Shown: positions 24,901-37,000 of the stretch, one piece after another
How the letters are laid out: every line of letters starts with the position of its first letter
Numbering within the stretch: position 1 is the first letter of the stretch
Assembly (NCBI RefSeq): GCF_035582795.1
Contig: NC_134373.1
Coordinates: 13,290,001-13,354,000 of the forward strand
Origin: Mycteria americana
Lineage: Eukaryota > Chordata > Aves > Ciconiiformes > Ciconiidae
DNA length: 64,000 nt
Direction of reading: 5' to 3'
Notes under the pieces: model-generated
Seen by the model: only the letters and a program-made list of their open reading frames with translations
Databases searched by the model: none
Told to the model about the DNA's origin: nothing
Program-made: the position numbers and the translations under genes

Positions 24901-27422
24901 ACCTCCCCCCATCAGCCCTTGACCTCTACCAGGCTGGGCTGCGCCTGCAGGAGATGCACCCATCGCCTCATCCACCAGTCCTGCACAACCCTCACGTACA
25001 GGTGCTCTTTTTAGCATGATACGCTAACATAAATTTATGTTTGGGACCTGCGGCAGCCTTAAAGAAACACACAGAGCAGCGTATGAGGAAGTAAAGATAC
25101 AACCTGACACGATCAGAAAGCACTTCACGAACCACACTGTGATAGTATCAGTACAAAAAATTCTATGTATGGAATGACAGACTTACGCTTTGTGATCGAT
25201 GCATTCCACTACTTTTCCAAAAGCACCTTCACCCAAAGTAGCAACAATCTCATCTATAAAGAAAAGAACTCTTAGTCACAGAAGTTGTGAAGTTACTCAG
25301 CTATTAAAAAAACAAGCAAACAAACAAAAATAAACAAAAAGACTAAGTACTATCACTGAAGATTATTCTAGACTGCTGCTTTAAATTGTAAATATCTAGC
25401 TTGAGAGATGTTCTTGGACAACTCTCATCAAGGCACATTTACAGGAATCTCATTCTAGTGGGTTCATTAACTTCATTTACTATTTTTGGGGGAAAAAAAA
25501 GGGAAAAAGAAAAAAAGAAATATAAGTTCTACAGAAAAAGAATAACGATCCCCACCCCCAAACAAAAATAGTCAAGACAGAAAGAAAAGACTTCCAAAGC
25601 CCCCTCACATCTTATGCTAAAAGAACTTATTCTATCTGAAAAGTTAATAAATTTTGAAAAATATTCTATACATCTTGCACTTAGTACGTCTCCACTCTGA
25701 CAGATCAGGTGACCCTCCTCATCATCCTCTACACTCCTGGATCTTTTCCTTCGATGACTCTTCTGGAACGGCACCAAGATCGTCCAGCCAATCAATAAAC
25801 CCGAGTGAATTCAGGTCAGAATACGAAATTCATTCAGCAGGGAGATATTCAGGCATTCAGATACACGCCAGGCCACAAACGGTTGGCAGGAGCAATTTCA
25901 AATTCAGTCCCCAGAAATTCACAGGGCACATAGTTTATGTTACAGGAGAAAAACATGGCAAGGAACAGATTTTCAGATGAGATACTCAAAGTGGCAAGGC
26001 AACAAAAAATTACAAACACAATTGTTTTGCTTTTAAAGATGGGTTCACTGAATTTTACTTTAGGATTTCAGTGCCCGTATTTTTTTTTAAAGCAAAAGGA
26101 TTTAATAATTATCCTACATATATATATATATATATATTTAAAAAATAGCCTTGTGGCCAAATTAAAATACCCATCTTAAGTAATCGAGATAAAATCACTG
26201 GTCTGAATATTTGATAAGAATTTATTTTTTTTAAATCATAAAGAGCATATACATTTACTTTAGGCTGTCTCAGCTGAAGATCTTAAATTATAAATCCTAT
26301 CTTCAGCTTTTTTAAGAGTTAAATATATAACAAAGATCAGAAGAACTGCCCTGCTAGTGGGCAGGCATCACACATATCTGATTCTACAGATTCTTCAATG
26401 ATACTTAAAACATCTTACTAAATCATTTTTTAAAAAAGGAAAAATCTGTCATTATCTCCTTGCTATTTCAGTGATACTTAGTCAAAAGCAAGTTTAAAAG
26501 CTTGTGCTTGGATTTTCGAGTAGGGCTGAAATAAATGCTTGTCATAATAAAAATTTTGAAGGCATGAAATTGATGCCTGTATTTCAAGCACTCCAATTGA
26601 TGGTTATTATTCATTAATCTGCTCAAATATATCCAAAGAACAAATAGCAAGACTATGTTCTGTGGTATCATAAGCATAGCTACAAACTACACATTTTCAC
26701 TGAAGAAAATAAAATCCTGGCAAAAAGAATAATCTACTAATATTAGCTAAAGGAATAAACTACTAATATTGACAGAATTCCCCAAACCCCCACACTCAAT
26801 TACTACTGCCCAGATGAGAATCTATCTTCTTAAAATAAAAAAGTCCTAAATTAAAATTGGTCACACCACCTGTGAATGATCATGATGACAGGTAGTGTGA
26901 TGTGTCTTGTATTTCCTTTTGTAACTACTCGTCCCACTATGACCTGATGATTTGCTACTGTGATGCCCAGTATCACATCCTTGATTGTACTCGTTTCTGT
27001 ATTCTTCAACATAGCGTCGTTCATGATGGTCTCTTTCATTTACAGATTTGGTTTCTGAACAGGTACTACAAACAAAGGATCAAATAAACTTCATTAAAAT
27101 AATTCTAGTAACCCTAATCAAGACAGCTTTTTGTTTTAAGCTGTAAGACATCTCTCCTGAAATATCTCCAACTCAAAAATGAATACATTATCAGATGACC
27201 TGATGCGAATAATAAAATCTTAAAACATATGCTTGCTGATATCAGAAGTCAAACAGTTATTTACCTGTCAGGAAGTTTGGAAAGATCATGCTTGCAGTGC
27301 TTGTTCTCCTGTGCACCACTTAATGATCTCCTCTTTCTCTTACTAGCACTATCGCACCTTCTCCGATCCGGACTTTCCTTTTTATCCCAATCAGGATAAT
27401 TTGGTCGCCTGGAATGCCGCAT
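21940..27422 (-). CDS. CLK1: CLK1 (LAMMER / CDC-like dual-specificity kinase 1)
   Basis: Nuclear kinase that phosphorylates SR splicing factors. Coding exons in transcript order: 27422–27265, 27065–26870, 25762–25672, 25253–25187, 24268–24152, 24014–23848, 23771–23677, 23589–23460, 23313–23231, 22660–22581, 22337–22247, 22152–21940. They sum to 1488 nt, 495 aa (human 484). An N-terminal basic/Ser-rich region starts [13 protein letters not shown]. Kinase features are GEGAFGKV (~155), AVKIVKN (~178), HTDLKPEN (~274), DFGSATYD (~313), [10 protein letters not shown], and the family-defining [10 protein letters not shown] (~375). The ATG directly follows the splice acceptor (gcag|ATG). Exon 25762–25672 is 91 bp, the size of the alternatively skipped human CLK1 exon 4. 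The C-terminus after HPFF is ~27 residues, ending KKHKKC, longer than human CLK1 (DLLKKSI). Synteny and sequence favour CLK1 over CLK4. The 3' UTR lies below 21940; its poly(A) site was not located. Confidence 0.96.
26116..26137. repeat. (TA)n microsatellite in CLK1 intron
   Basis: About ten TA units in the 1.1-kb intron upstream (in transcript terms) of the 91-bp regulated exon. Confidence 0.9.
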
Positions 27423-27959
27423 CTGCAACAAAGATATTTTGCTCTTTGAATTACATCCTGTAGACAAACAATTCATTTTCAAAGCCATTAATTATCAAAT
27501 TAACACTATAATGAAGATTGTATTTTTCCTCAACTACCCAATTTTCTTTTTTTTTCTCTGCTCTTTTTTCCACGTTATTTTTTAATTCAACAACTTTTTC
27601 AAATTAACCAGTTTTGATAGGGGAATATAAACCAATAACCTACTTCTTACAAAAGATTTTAAAAATCAGTATCGTGGCTCAGACACCGAACACATAGCCT
27701 GCATGTCGTTTCTGCAAAGCTGCTCAGGCACCCAGTGGTGCATGTGCTCGGAAAACGAAGGCTTCCGTGTACTGAAGAAAGGGCACACAAATATTGCCCG
27801 GCGTGCTTTTAAAGACTTCAAGGAACTTGTCATAAACTTTTACCATGCCTCTTTCCATAGATTCCCGGAGAACTAAGTCAAAACGCCGATAAAGTTTAGG
27901 TTATCGCCTAGGTGTTTAGCTCGAAGAGGACAAAATAGGCGACTCGCTACACGATTTTT

Positions 27960-29060
27960 ACTTCAGTTCCCAAAGCGTAAATCGATGCTAGCTCACAAGC
28001 CGCGCCTCAGGCCGACGCTGCCGGCGCCGCGGCTGGGCGGTGCGTGGCCATCGCCCTTCCCAAGGCAAGCGGACGAGGCGCCCCGCTCCCCCACGCACCC
28101 CCAGCGCGCTAACCCCAGCGTGCCCCGGGCGGCACGGGGTCCGCGCCCCACCAAATCCCTGCTCCGGCAAGAGGCTCCGTTCTCGACCCCGAGCAGGGGC
28201 ACGGGAAAGGGCTCCGGCCTCCCCCGCTGAAGCGACCGAAGCCATTTTCTCTCCGCACGGAACAAGGCGTGGGCAGAGAACATGGCGGCCGCACGGAGGC
28301 GGGGGCACAGGGGCGCCCCGGCCACCCGACCCGAGCCGCCCGCCCCGGCGGGGACGAGCCGAGCCACCGGCGGCCCTCCCCCACGGCAGGAGACAACCTC
28401 CCTCCCCCGCACCACAGCGGTGCCCTTCCCTCCGCCCCGCCTTCCCTCGGCGGCGGCCCGGCCCAGCGCCTAGCGCTGCCCTCCAGCCCTCCCCCGCCGC
28501 CCGGGGCCGCAGCGAGCAAGGCAGCGCCCCTCCCATCGCCCCCACCTCCGCGGCTCGGGAGTGCCGCCGCTCTCTCCGGGAGCCGCCGCTCTCCCCGCCA
28601 CGGCTGGGCTCAACGCCGCAACTGCCGACCCTCAGCCCGCAGCCCGCTACAAAATGGCGTTGCCAGGAACTTTCTGGAGTGCGGCGGCGCGTCACAAAGG
28701 CACACCCGCGGCGTCACCAGGCGGGCGGGGCGGGGCCGCCCCGCGACACCCAGCTGCGATGCCCGGCCGGTTGCGGGCACCTCCCGGCGGCTCCGGGGCC
28801 GCGCTCCCGCCGCGGTCTGCGAGGTCTCCCCGTGTCTCTTCCGTGAAGGAACAGGCCACCGGTGCGGCGTGCCCGGCGGTGAGGTGGCCCTGTAAGTCGC
28901 TCCGCCTTTCCGGGAGCGTCTGAGGATACCGGCCCCTTTCCTCCGGCCACCCCGGGTACTGCCGTCAGCCCTCGGCGGGGCTGGGCGCGGAGCGGGCACC
29001 GCCGCCCCGCAGCGCCCGGGCTGCTGGTACCGCTCCCGAGAGCGGTGCTGTCCCCTCGCC
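27960..29060 (-). promoter_or_regulatory. CpG island and promoter of CLK1
   Basis: A strongly CpG-rich block follows the first CLK1 coding exon in transcript-upstream direction. CAAAATGGCG at 28650–28659 resembles a YY1-type initiator element, and catggcggcc at 28280–28289 is a second such core. No divergent gene is seen on the plus strand beyond it. Long open frames on both strands (for example 28040–28846) are GC artefacts. Confidence 0.75.
28546..28660 (-). other. Possible CLK1 noncoding exon 1
   Basis: On the minus strand GCCGCGGAG is followed by gtgggg at 28545. Joining this end to the coding exon would give GCGGAG|ATG, a start context with G at −3. The upstream edge near the ATGGCG element is inferred. 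Other donors in the island are possible. Confidence 0.35.
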
Positions 29061-31967
29061 TCGCTGCGGGATACGAAAGGCCTTTACTCTCCCAGCTGTG
29101 CTACTCGGACTGATGCAGGCCCATTTCACCCGGTCACGACACTCCATGGTAACCCCCTATGCCTCACCAGGTAATTCAGCTGAAGTAGTTCTACTTAAAT
29201 GAACCAACCGTGCAAAACCTTCAACCATTTTCCTGCCAAGAACTTTGGAAGACAAGGAGCATTATACTGAAAAAAAACCCCAAAAAACAAAAAAAGAAAA
29301 AAAAAACCTTCTAACCCTCTTTTAAGAATGACTGCCAGAAGATTGCTTTTTTTTGCGAGGCTCTGAATTGCTAAATGATCATTTTTCGCCCTTCGTGATA
29401 AAGCCTGTTACTTGTCTCTGTGCTTCCCTAGACAAATTGTTAGAGGCTCTCCAAGCATGTACCCAGTCACCTTTAAATCAACAGAAGTTTCAAGGATCAC
29501 ATATGACTAACAAATTAAAGATGTCTTTGTAAATCATTGGCATTAAAAACATTTCCGAATAGTTGAATGCGTTTTTTGGTTGGTTGGTTGGTTTGTTTTT
29601 TTGATCTCTCGTATCTTTTACTAGCTTTTAGTCATGTTTTTGAGTCTGGACAGAACATAAATACCCACTGCAAAACAAACAAACAAACAAAATGCAACTC
29701 TAAGTAAGCGCACAGATCAGTCTTCTATACCCACAGAATGAAAAAAAACACCAAACCAACCCTCCCACAAAACTAACCCTCGCTTCCTCTGCTGCCCACT
29801 ACTACAGCCCACATGGCAGCTGAAGTCACAGCAGCCAGCCCTCTCGCCACCCCATCCATGCCTTGCTGCAGCCCTTCAGCCACCACCTCTCTCAGAAGGA
29901 GCTTTCAAGCCTGTCAGCCATCTATCAGTCATCACCTCAGCAGAGCTAACCAAGCATTACGCCTGACGTTTGGTTCTCCAAAAGCCCCAATAAGCAGTCA
30001 AACATCTCACGCGCGATCTGATTTATGTGGAAAAAGAGCATCTAAGGATAAAACAGTCCTGAAATACTACAACAGCCTATACACATCAGTTCCCTAAAAC
30101 CCAACGCTTTTTTTATTCTGGGAAGGACTAAACCTTCTGAAACACTTCCAACCCTGATAAATGACCCTCCTCACTCTTTGTATTTTTTTTTTATTTCGCC
30201 AGCTGACCCTGTGATCAACATACAATATATACATTACACGTGCAAGTTTGTCACTGTCCATAGATAATGCACCATTATTTTCTTTTTGTCCATTGCTCTC
30301 CAGCTTAGGCTAAAGTACTGTTCCCAGCATGACATACCTCTACCACCAAAATGCCAGCAAAGGTCACAGACAAGCTAGAATATATATGATGAGACCCCAC
30401 ACACAGTCATAATGCACAATTGTTGTGTTAATGTACATATTTGTCTTTGCATGGGTAGATTTATTTCGACAGAACTAGCCTTGTGGCTGTAGTGTCTGCG
30501 ATAAAGGACCAGACTGATGGAAGTAAACATAGGAGTTTATAAAGCACCAGTAGAGAACAATAAGAACAGTACTGTCTGCAACGTTTTTGCTATTTAAAGG
30601 ATTATACATGTCACAAAAGTCCAAACAGCTGGTGACACAACAGCTGACTGTGTGCAAGAACTAAATTGCATGTATGCTGTACTCAGTAACCGCCCACAAA
30701 ATCACACACTTCCACAGCTGGGCTACTTCCTACTGTCTTGCTTTCTCTTCAACAAGTAGATGGGACCAACCCCACCATTATTTTTCCTGTTGTATTCCAG
30801 GTTCTCAGGGAGAACGTGGGAGATGTTCAGAGCCACAAACAGGAAAACAGACATAATACAATTTGAAAAAGTTAGGATGTAATCCTGTCCCATAAGATCA
30901 CTCTCATTTCAATACACAGCTTTAGATAAAAAAGAAAGGATCTAAATTTAATGTATCCTCCAGAGAGCAAATTGCTTGGTGTCTTTGTATTTCACACATT
31001 CTATATAACAGCCTTCTTTTTGTGGAGAAAAAAAAATAGACCTGAAATTGTTTCCAGTTCAGTGTCAGATGGCACCATTTTAAATTATTGGTTTCTCTAC
31101 ACCGCAGAGGAGTTTCCAGTATGTCCTTCCTTCTGCATGGCAGTAGTGTCAGTGTGGCAGTCAAACATGCAGTTGCATGCTTCTGTCTACTTGCTATTAC
31201 CACTGGTTATATGGAAGAGACAGAAAGAGAACAGAGCTAAAATAATTAAATCCTTTACCTGACTGACTAAAGTATTAGGGCAAAAAGTATTAAGTTTGGA
31301 GCAAGGGCTAGGAGCTTTAGGCAACATCCCATTCAGAATATAGAAACTTTGTCCCAGAGAGAGGGTACTGATTAACTCTGCCCATTAACACCTCAGTTAT
31401 CTGTACCTGGCATACCTTTGCCTTTCTCTTGCAAATAATTTCTCCTCTTTATTTTAAGAGGCAAAGTCTCAAAGTGGGAAATACCAGTTTAAAGCAGACT
31501 GCAAGTCAGCTGGACCTGGACCTCCCAAGGATCACAAGGCATATATATGAGAATGGACTTTACTAAGTGATATTGAGTGAGTCCAAAGAGGATTGGGGGA
31601 AGCAGTCCAGAATGGTAGGAGTTGGATGCAGGAACTGTGGGTACTCTCTCCCGTCCAGGTCTCTCATGCACAGTTGGAACTACAAATATACCCTCTCACC
31701 TCTACATATGACAGAGTCAGAAAATGAACCTCTGTGGAAATGAGTTGATTTTTTCCTGCTTCATGAAAACAAACTGATGCCAAAATGCATTTTTTAACTC
31801 TACAAGGAGGTTTCAAGGAAGAGCAGAACATTCTGCTTTTCCCAGTATGCCCAAGGTGGAGAACTGCTTTTCTGATGTGTACAAACCACTCTTTTCCCCA
31901 CTTAAGTCACTTTATTTTATGCATACTATACTAAGTGACTCGAGCATAGGATCAGCAATATATATAT
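29061..31967. other. Intergenic region upstream of CLK1
   Basis: Mostly A/T-rich DNA with short A- and GTTT-rich runs (for example 29270–29310 and 29575–29600). I see no exon, RNA gene or transposon body that I can support. The plus-strand frame at 29813–30097 is Ser/Pro/Ala-rich but has no recognisable domain. Confidence 0.55.
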
Positions 31968-33113
31968 TGTATCAGGTCTATGTGGCAAGGTTTTGGTAGC
32001 AGGGAGGCTACAGGGGTGGCTTCTGTGAGAAGCTGCTAGAAGCTTCCCCTATGTCCGATAGAGCCAATGCCAGCCAGCTCCAAGAGGGACCCGCTGCTGG
32101 CCAAGGCCGAGCCCATCAGCAACAGTGGTAGCACCTCTAGGATAAAGTATTTAAGAAGGGGGAAAAACAAAAACCTGTGCAACTGCAGCCAGAGAGAGGA
32201 GTGAGAATATGTGAGAGACACAACTCTGCAGACACCAAGGTCAGTGGAGAAGGAGGGGGAGGAGGTACTCCAGGCACCCGAGCAGAGATTCCCCTGCAGC
32301 CGGTGGAGAAGACCATGGTGAGGCAGGCTGTGCCCCTGCAGCCCATGGAGGTTAATGGTGGAGCAGATACCCACCTGCAGCCCGTGGAGGACCCCACGCT
32401 GGAGCAGCTGGATGCACCCGAAGGAGGCTGTGACCCCATGGGAAGCCCACGCTGGAGCAGGCTCCTGGCAGGACCTGTGGACCCGTGGAGAGAGGAGCCC
32501 ACGCTGGAGCAGGTTTGCTGGCAGGACTTGTCACCCCATGGGGGACCCACGCTGGAGCAGTCTGTTCCTGAAGGACTGCACCTGGTGGAAGGGAACCACA
32601 CTGGAGCAGTTCATGAAGAACTGCAGCCCGTGGGAAGGACTCACGCTGGAGAAGTTCGTGGAGAACTGTCTCCTGTGGGAGGAACCCACGCTGGAGCAGG
32701 GGAAGGGTGTGAGGAGTCCTCCCCATGAGGAGGAAGGAGCGGCAGAGACAACATGTGATGAACTGACCGCAACCCCCATTCCCGTTCCCCTGTGCTGCTG
32801 GCAGGGAGGAGGTAGAGAATTCGGAGGTGAGATTAAGCCCGGGAAGAAGGGAGGGGTGAGGGGAAGGTGTTCTAAGATTTGGGGTTTGTTTTCTCATTAT
32901 CCTACTCTGATTTGATTGGTAATAAATTAAATTAATTTTCTCCAAGTCGAGTCTGTTTTGCCCGTGACGGTAATGGGTGAGTGATCTCTCCCTGTCCTTA
33001 TCTTGACCCAAGAGCCTTTCGTTATATTTTTCTCTCCCCTGTCCAGCTGAGGAGGGGAGTGACAGAGCAGCTTTGGTGGGCACCTGGCATCTAGCCAGGG
33101 TCAACCCACCACA
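31968..33113 (+). mobile_element. Solo LTR of an avian endogenous retrovirus, ~1.15 kb, with internal minisatellite
   Basis: The element runs from TGTATCAGGTCTATG to GGGTCAACCCACCACA, giving TG…CA ends. AATAAA at 32921–32926 lies ~190 bp before the 3' end, fitting the plus orientation, and an A/T-rich TATA-like stretch lies at 32139–32152. The flanks are ATATAT (31962–31967) and ATATAC (33114–33119), a probable 6-bp duplication with one mismatch, although the A/T alternation makes this weak. The middle holds about seven units around GCTGGAGCAG. There is no internal retroviral coding sequence. It is a different family from the other two LTRs. Confidence 0.8.
32395..32699 (+). repeat. Degenerate minisatellite inside the LTR, about seven units of 45–53 bp
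   Basis: Copies of CACGCTGGAGCAG, or one- or two-base variants, start at 32395, 32448, 32500, 32548, 32597, 32642 and 32687. The spacings are 53, 52, 48, 49, 45 and 45 bp. Several copies are preceded by CCCGTGG or CCCCATGG. The array keeps overlapping frames open on both strands, so these should not be called genes. Confidence 0.9.
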
Positions 33114-34017
33114 ATATACATGCATATGTATGCATGTATTTTATTTTTCCTCTGGACCAGTCAATATTCAGATATCTCTGTACCCTCTTGTGGACTTTCT
33201 TATTTGAGTCCAACAACATTTGGTCTCAAATAAGACCAAACAACAGCTCTCTCTTGTTTGTTCAACATCATCTTGGCCACAGTATCTTTTATTATTTTGG
33301 GTGTATCAGGATATTCTTGGTTAGAAGTCTGACCACAGTCTTTTTGTCACTACTCTTTGTTGTGTTTACCCCCTACTGTTTGTGCAATAAAGTGATGAAA
33401 GACAAGTTACAGTAAATCCATGGTTACCTAGTTTTGATCAACAGCTATGTAAAGACACAAACACTTACTCTTTCATACCAAAAACATTGTGCCAGAGGCA
33501 GAAGCGATTGTTTCTGATCTACCTTTTGGGGAGGCTGAAGAGGTTATCATCCCAACACAGCAGTACAAGAGCAAGCACTCCTCTAAACACGGTCTTTAAT
33601 CCTCTAGGAGAGAAAGGTTTCATCTATCTATGACAATGCTCTCACCTAGAGGAAAAAATTGCATATCTTACTCAATTTTCTAAAAACCAGTAAAGTAAAG
33701 AAGGTTAGAATTTATATGGGAAAGTTTCAGAAAAGTGCTAGTATGAAATTGTAGCAAAGGACATTGTTTTAACATAGTATCACTAAGAAAGATAAGGCAG
33801 AAAACAAAGATTTGCAAAAAAAAATATATTTTAAAAAGTCTTTTCTTACTTTACAAGTATAAAAAGCAACATTTAAAAATCAAAATCCTGAAAAACACTC
33901 TGGAAAAACTGGCTTCTAAAGCACAAGACTTCCCTGTAACAACTCCCAAACAATGCCACAACTCCTGAAAATCCTGCATTCAATGAGCAAAGGTATGATC
34001 CAGCTCAAGTAACCCTT
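33114..34017. other. Intergenic region downstream of PPIL3
   Basis: A/T-rich sequence between the LTR and the PPIL3 3' end. The plus-strand frame 33134–33415 has no domain and no context. Nothing else was seen. Confidence 0.55.
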
Positions 34018-34023
34018 TTTAAT
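34018..34023 (-). terminator. Candidate PPIL3 poly(A) signal ATTAAA
   Basis: TTTAAT on the plus strand reads ATTAAA on the minus strand, ~70 bp past the PPIL3 stop. It is the nearest common hexamer variant. A more distal signal cannot be excluded. Confidence 0.4.
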
Positions 34024-34094
34024 AACACTTTAAACCCCATAATCCAGCAGTTGACCTGACCAGTCTCTAAAGAATGTGTCAAGGCATTCTGTGG

Positions 34095-37000
34095 CTACAG
34101 AGCAAAAGGGTTGGCATGAATTGTAATATCTTTGATGCGAACATCATTAAGAGGTCGGTAGGTTTTCTCATTCACAGGCAGCTTCTCCAGTTCATCCAGG
34201 GTCTCCAAGCCATCAATAACTCTGGAAGAAAAGCAGAAGTGCTAGGAATCTCCTTCTAATAATGATTTAAATTTCACAATTGAGGTATCTCAAAGCACTT
34301 TACAGTTAAGTATCATAGGGCAAGGACTTCGCAAGCAAATGCTACAAATAAGACAACCAAAACCTTATATATGGCATATAACGTATTTTGAAGTATCCAT
34401 GACAGATTCTCATAAAAAGTACAAATAATTCCCACTGACCTAACAGTATCATATTTTATACCAACCAAAGCTGTATAAAGACCCTGGCTGCACTTCCTGG
34501 CAGGCAGGACTGACCATTCATAGTATAGGTTTAAGTAGCAGCAAGGTATTGGCCACACCAAACCTCACTGTGAATTACTGAAATCTTACGGCTGGAAAAT
34601 CAGCTTCCATATGTGAGATTACAATTTCTAACCTTCTGACTCAAAGACAAGATTGGACAGAATCGTTAATAATTGTGTAAATCTAACGGTACAAATATGT
34701 TTAGGCTTTAAGATTTCCTGTCCAGGCTAAAGAAGTGGCAAGAGAGATTCTTCTAATAAACCTCTTATTTTTTTGTTTAAATAACTAGCTCTGGTAAACC
34801 TTGGCAGCTTATTCCCCAGTAATGGACTTGGCAGAAAACATGTGCTGTTCACAATTCAATTCAGTCACATTCATCAACTGTTTGAATCTAGGATGCCGAA
34901 TTGTGGGCCAGCAGGGACTATGCATATGCTGTTCTGCTGATTCTGCAACTGGGGCAGTAGTATCTTAAACTGCCACAGAAAATCTGGCAACGTTCAGCTG
35001 TCAGAGCCTCTACTCTTTACTAAGAAAGATGTCTAAAAAAAACTTCCAACCACACTTCTAAACAAACTCAGAAATGAAAGGAACACCTATACTTGGATGC
35101 CTATAAACAATACAAGTGGTCGAAAAAAGTATTTTCACATTTCAATAGTTTACTTTGAATATTTAACTCCATTTAATAAAGGCAACTTTTTCTCAGCAGA
35201 TTCACTTGTACACTAGAGACTTTTTTAACAACAAGCAAAAGAAAAGACATTACCATGATTTTGAGGTAGAAAAAGCAGTATCTGAAAGACTCAAAAATTA
35301 AACATTTGCTTTAAGGATGATATCTTATCAATAGTGTCTATCAACATAACAATGTTTTAAAATAATGATGCATCTCAAACAATCTCATCTGATTTTATAA
35401 ACTGTCAGTTCTGCGAGTTTTATCATCTGACCAACAGGAAGCTCCACCTGAACAGAAGCATGACCATGTCAGTACCACACCTATCCCCAGCTCCAGTCCC
35501 AAATCAGATTCTTGCCTCTCAGTAACCCCTACAACTGTGTATCCAGTTGTTCTGGAGTTTGCGTAAAATCAGGCTGTATCCCTTTGGGCATGGATGAAAA
35601 GGCAAGCTGGAACAACAGGGGGGAGGGAGGAAAGAAAGAAAAAAAGCTCCATTCTTGAGGTAATGTTTAATATGCCTATTTCCCCTGAATTCCCTACTAC
35701 TAAGAAAAATGGAGCAGCATTTTGGAGCAACTATTGGTGACAGTGCAAGAGCATACATTTACATATACACATCTGATATTTTAAAGAGTTTTAGAACAAG
35801 AAGCTTCTAAATTTGCATTGCATATGCCCTGAAACATTCAGATCCTTCACACACTATGATAAGGAGGCATGCAGTTGGATCACTCACTTCCCAAAGACAG
35901 TGTACTTCATGTCTAGGTGTGGTTGCTTGCCATAAGTGATGAAGAACTGCGACCCATTGGTATTCGGACCATTGTTTGCCATTGAAACTACCCCACGGAC
36001 ACTGTGCTGAAAGAGGGGAAAAACCTCAACATGAATACACATCCGTGAAAGCAGGACTTTAACCTGTACAAAGTGCTCTGGGACTTAGTACTCTGCCTCA
36101 ATACCATTATTAAGAACAAATCTTGGTCGCTAATATATTCCATCACAGTCCATAATTAGCTCCTCAAAATTGCTCTTACAATGAAAAATTACTTCTTTGC
36201 CTTCAGTACATGAAAAATACTTTGTTACAAATTCTTTCTACTTCTGTTCTCAGTGATGAAAACTCTCAAACCTAACTTGCCAAGTACAAAAATGCCTGCT
36301 CCTATTTTAATAAGCTTTCTATCCCTTTATTGCCAGACTATACTTTGCTTCACAATTACAAAAGAGGTATTTAATCCAGTATACACAGTGCTGATCGTTC
36401 TCCAACCTGTAAGGAAAATTCATATGAAAACATAACTGCATATGGAGAGCACAGAAATACCTTTAGGTATTCACTGAATTCATCTTCAAACTTCTTGCCC
36501 CAGATGCTGTTACCTCCTTTCCCAGTGCCTGACAAAGAAGCACCACAATAGATTACTGTATTTTCAGACCGAAAAATCCAGAAACTATGTACTGTTGTAA
36601 CATTTTACAACAAAGACCCTAGATAGACTGTAACTCATTTGAGGTAGGGATCAGGTTCTCATGTCTTGATACTGAGCAAAGACACAACTCTATATAAGGA
36701 ACACCTGTTAAGTAGCAGAACAAAACACTGACATATCCTCAAATTAAATTCAGTATGAATACCAACAGACACGCAGTTGAGTCAGATTTTCTGCCAAACA
36801 GTTGACACTGTCTGGGACATTTTCCCTAAATGCTTTAGAGGCAGCGTAGCCTTTCAGGCAGAAACTAGAGAAACCATAGTAGCAACTGCTACCTGTTCAA
36901 CAGCTGGTAAGTCAGCAGAACCATCATATTTAGTGGAAATAGCTGGAAAAACTAAAGTTTGTAGAATGCTTTACTACTGCATGATTATTTAGAACTAGGG

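Noticed and set aside
27988-28999. Long frames on both strands at the CLK1 CpG island (up to 268 codons)
   Set aside because: Same GC artefact; they overlap the inferred CLK1 first exon in several frames.
32177-33125. Plus-strand frames of 183 and 186 codons and a minus-strand frame of 257 codons
   Set aside because: They lie in the LTR minisatellite and stay open because of the repeated unit; not retroviral or cellular genes.
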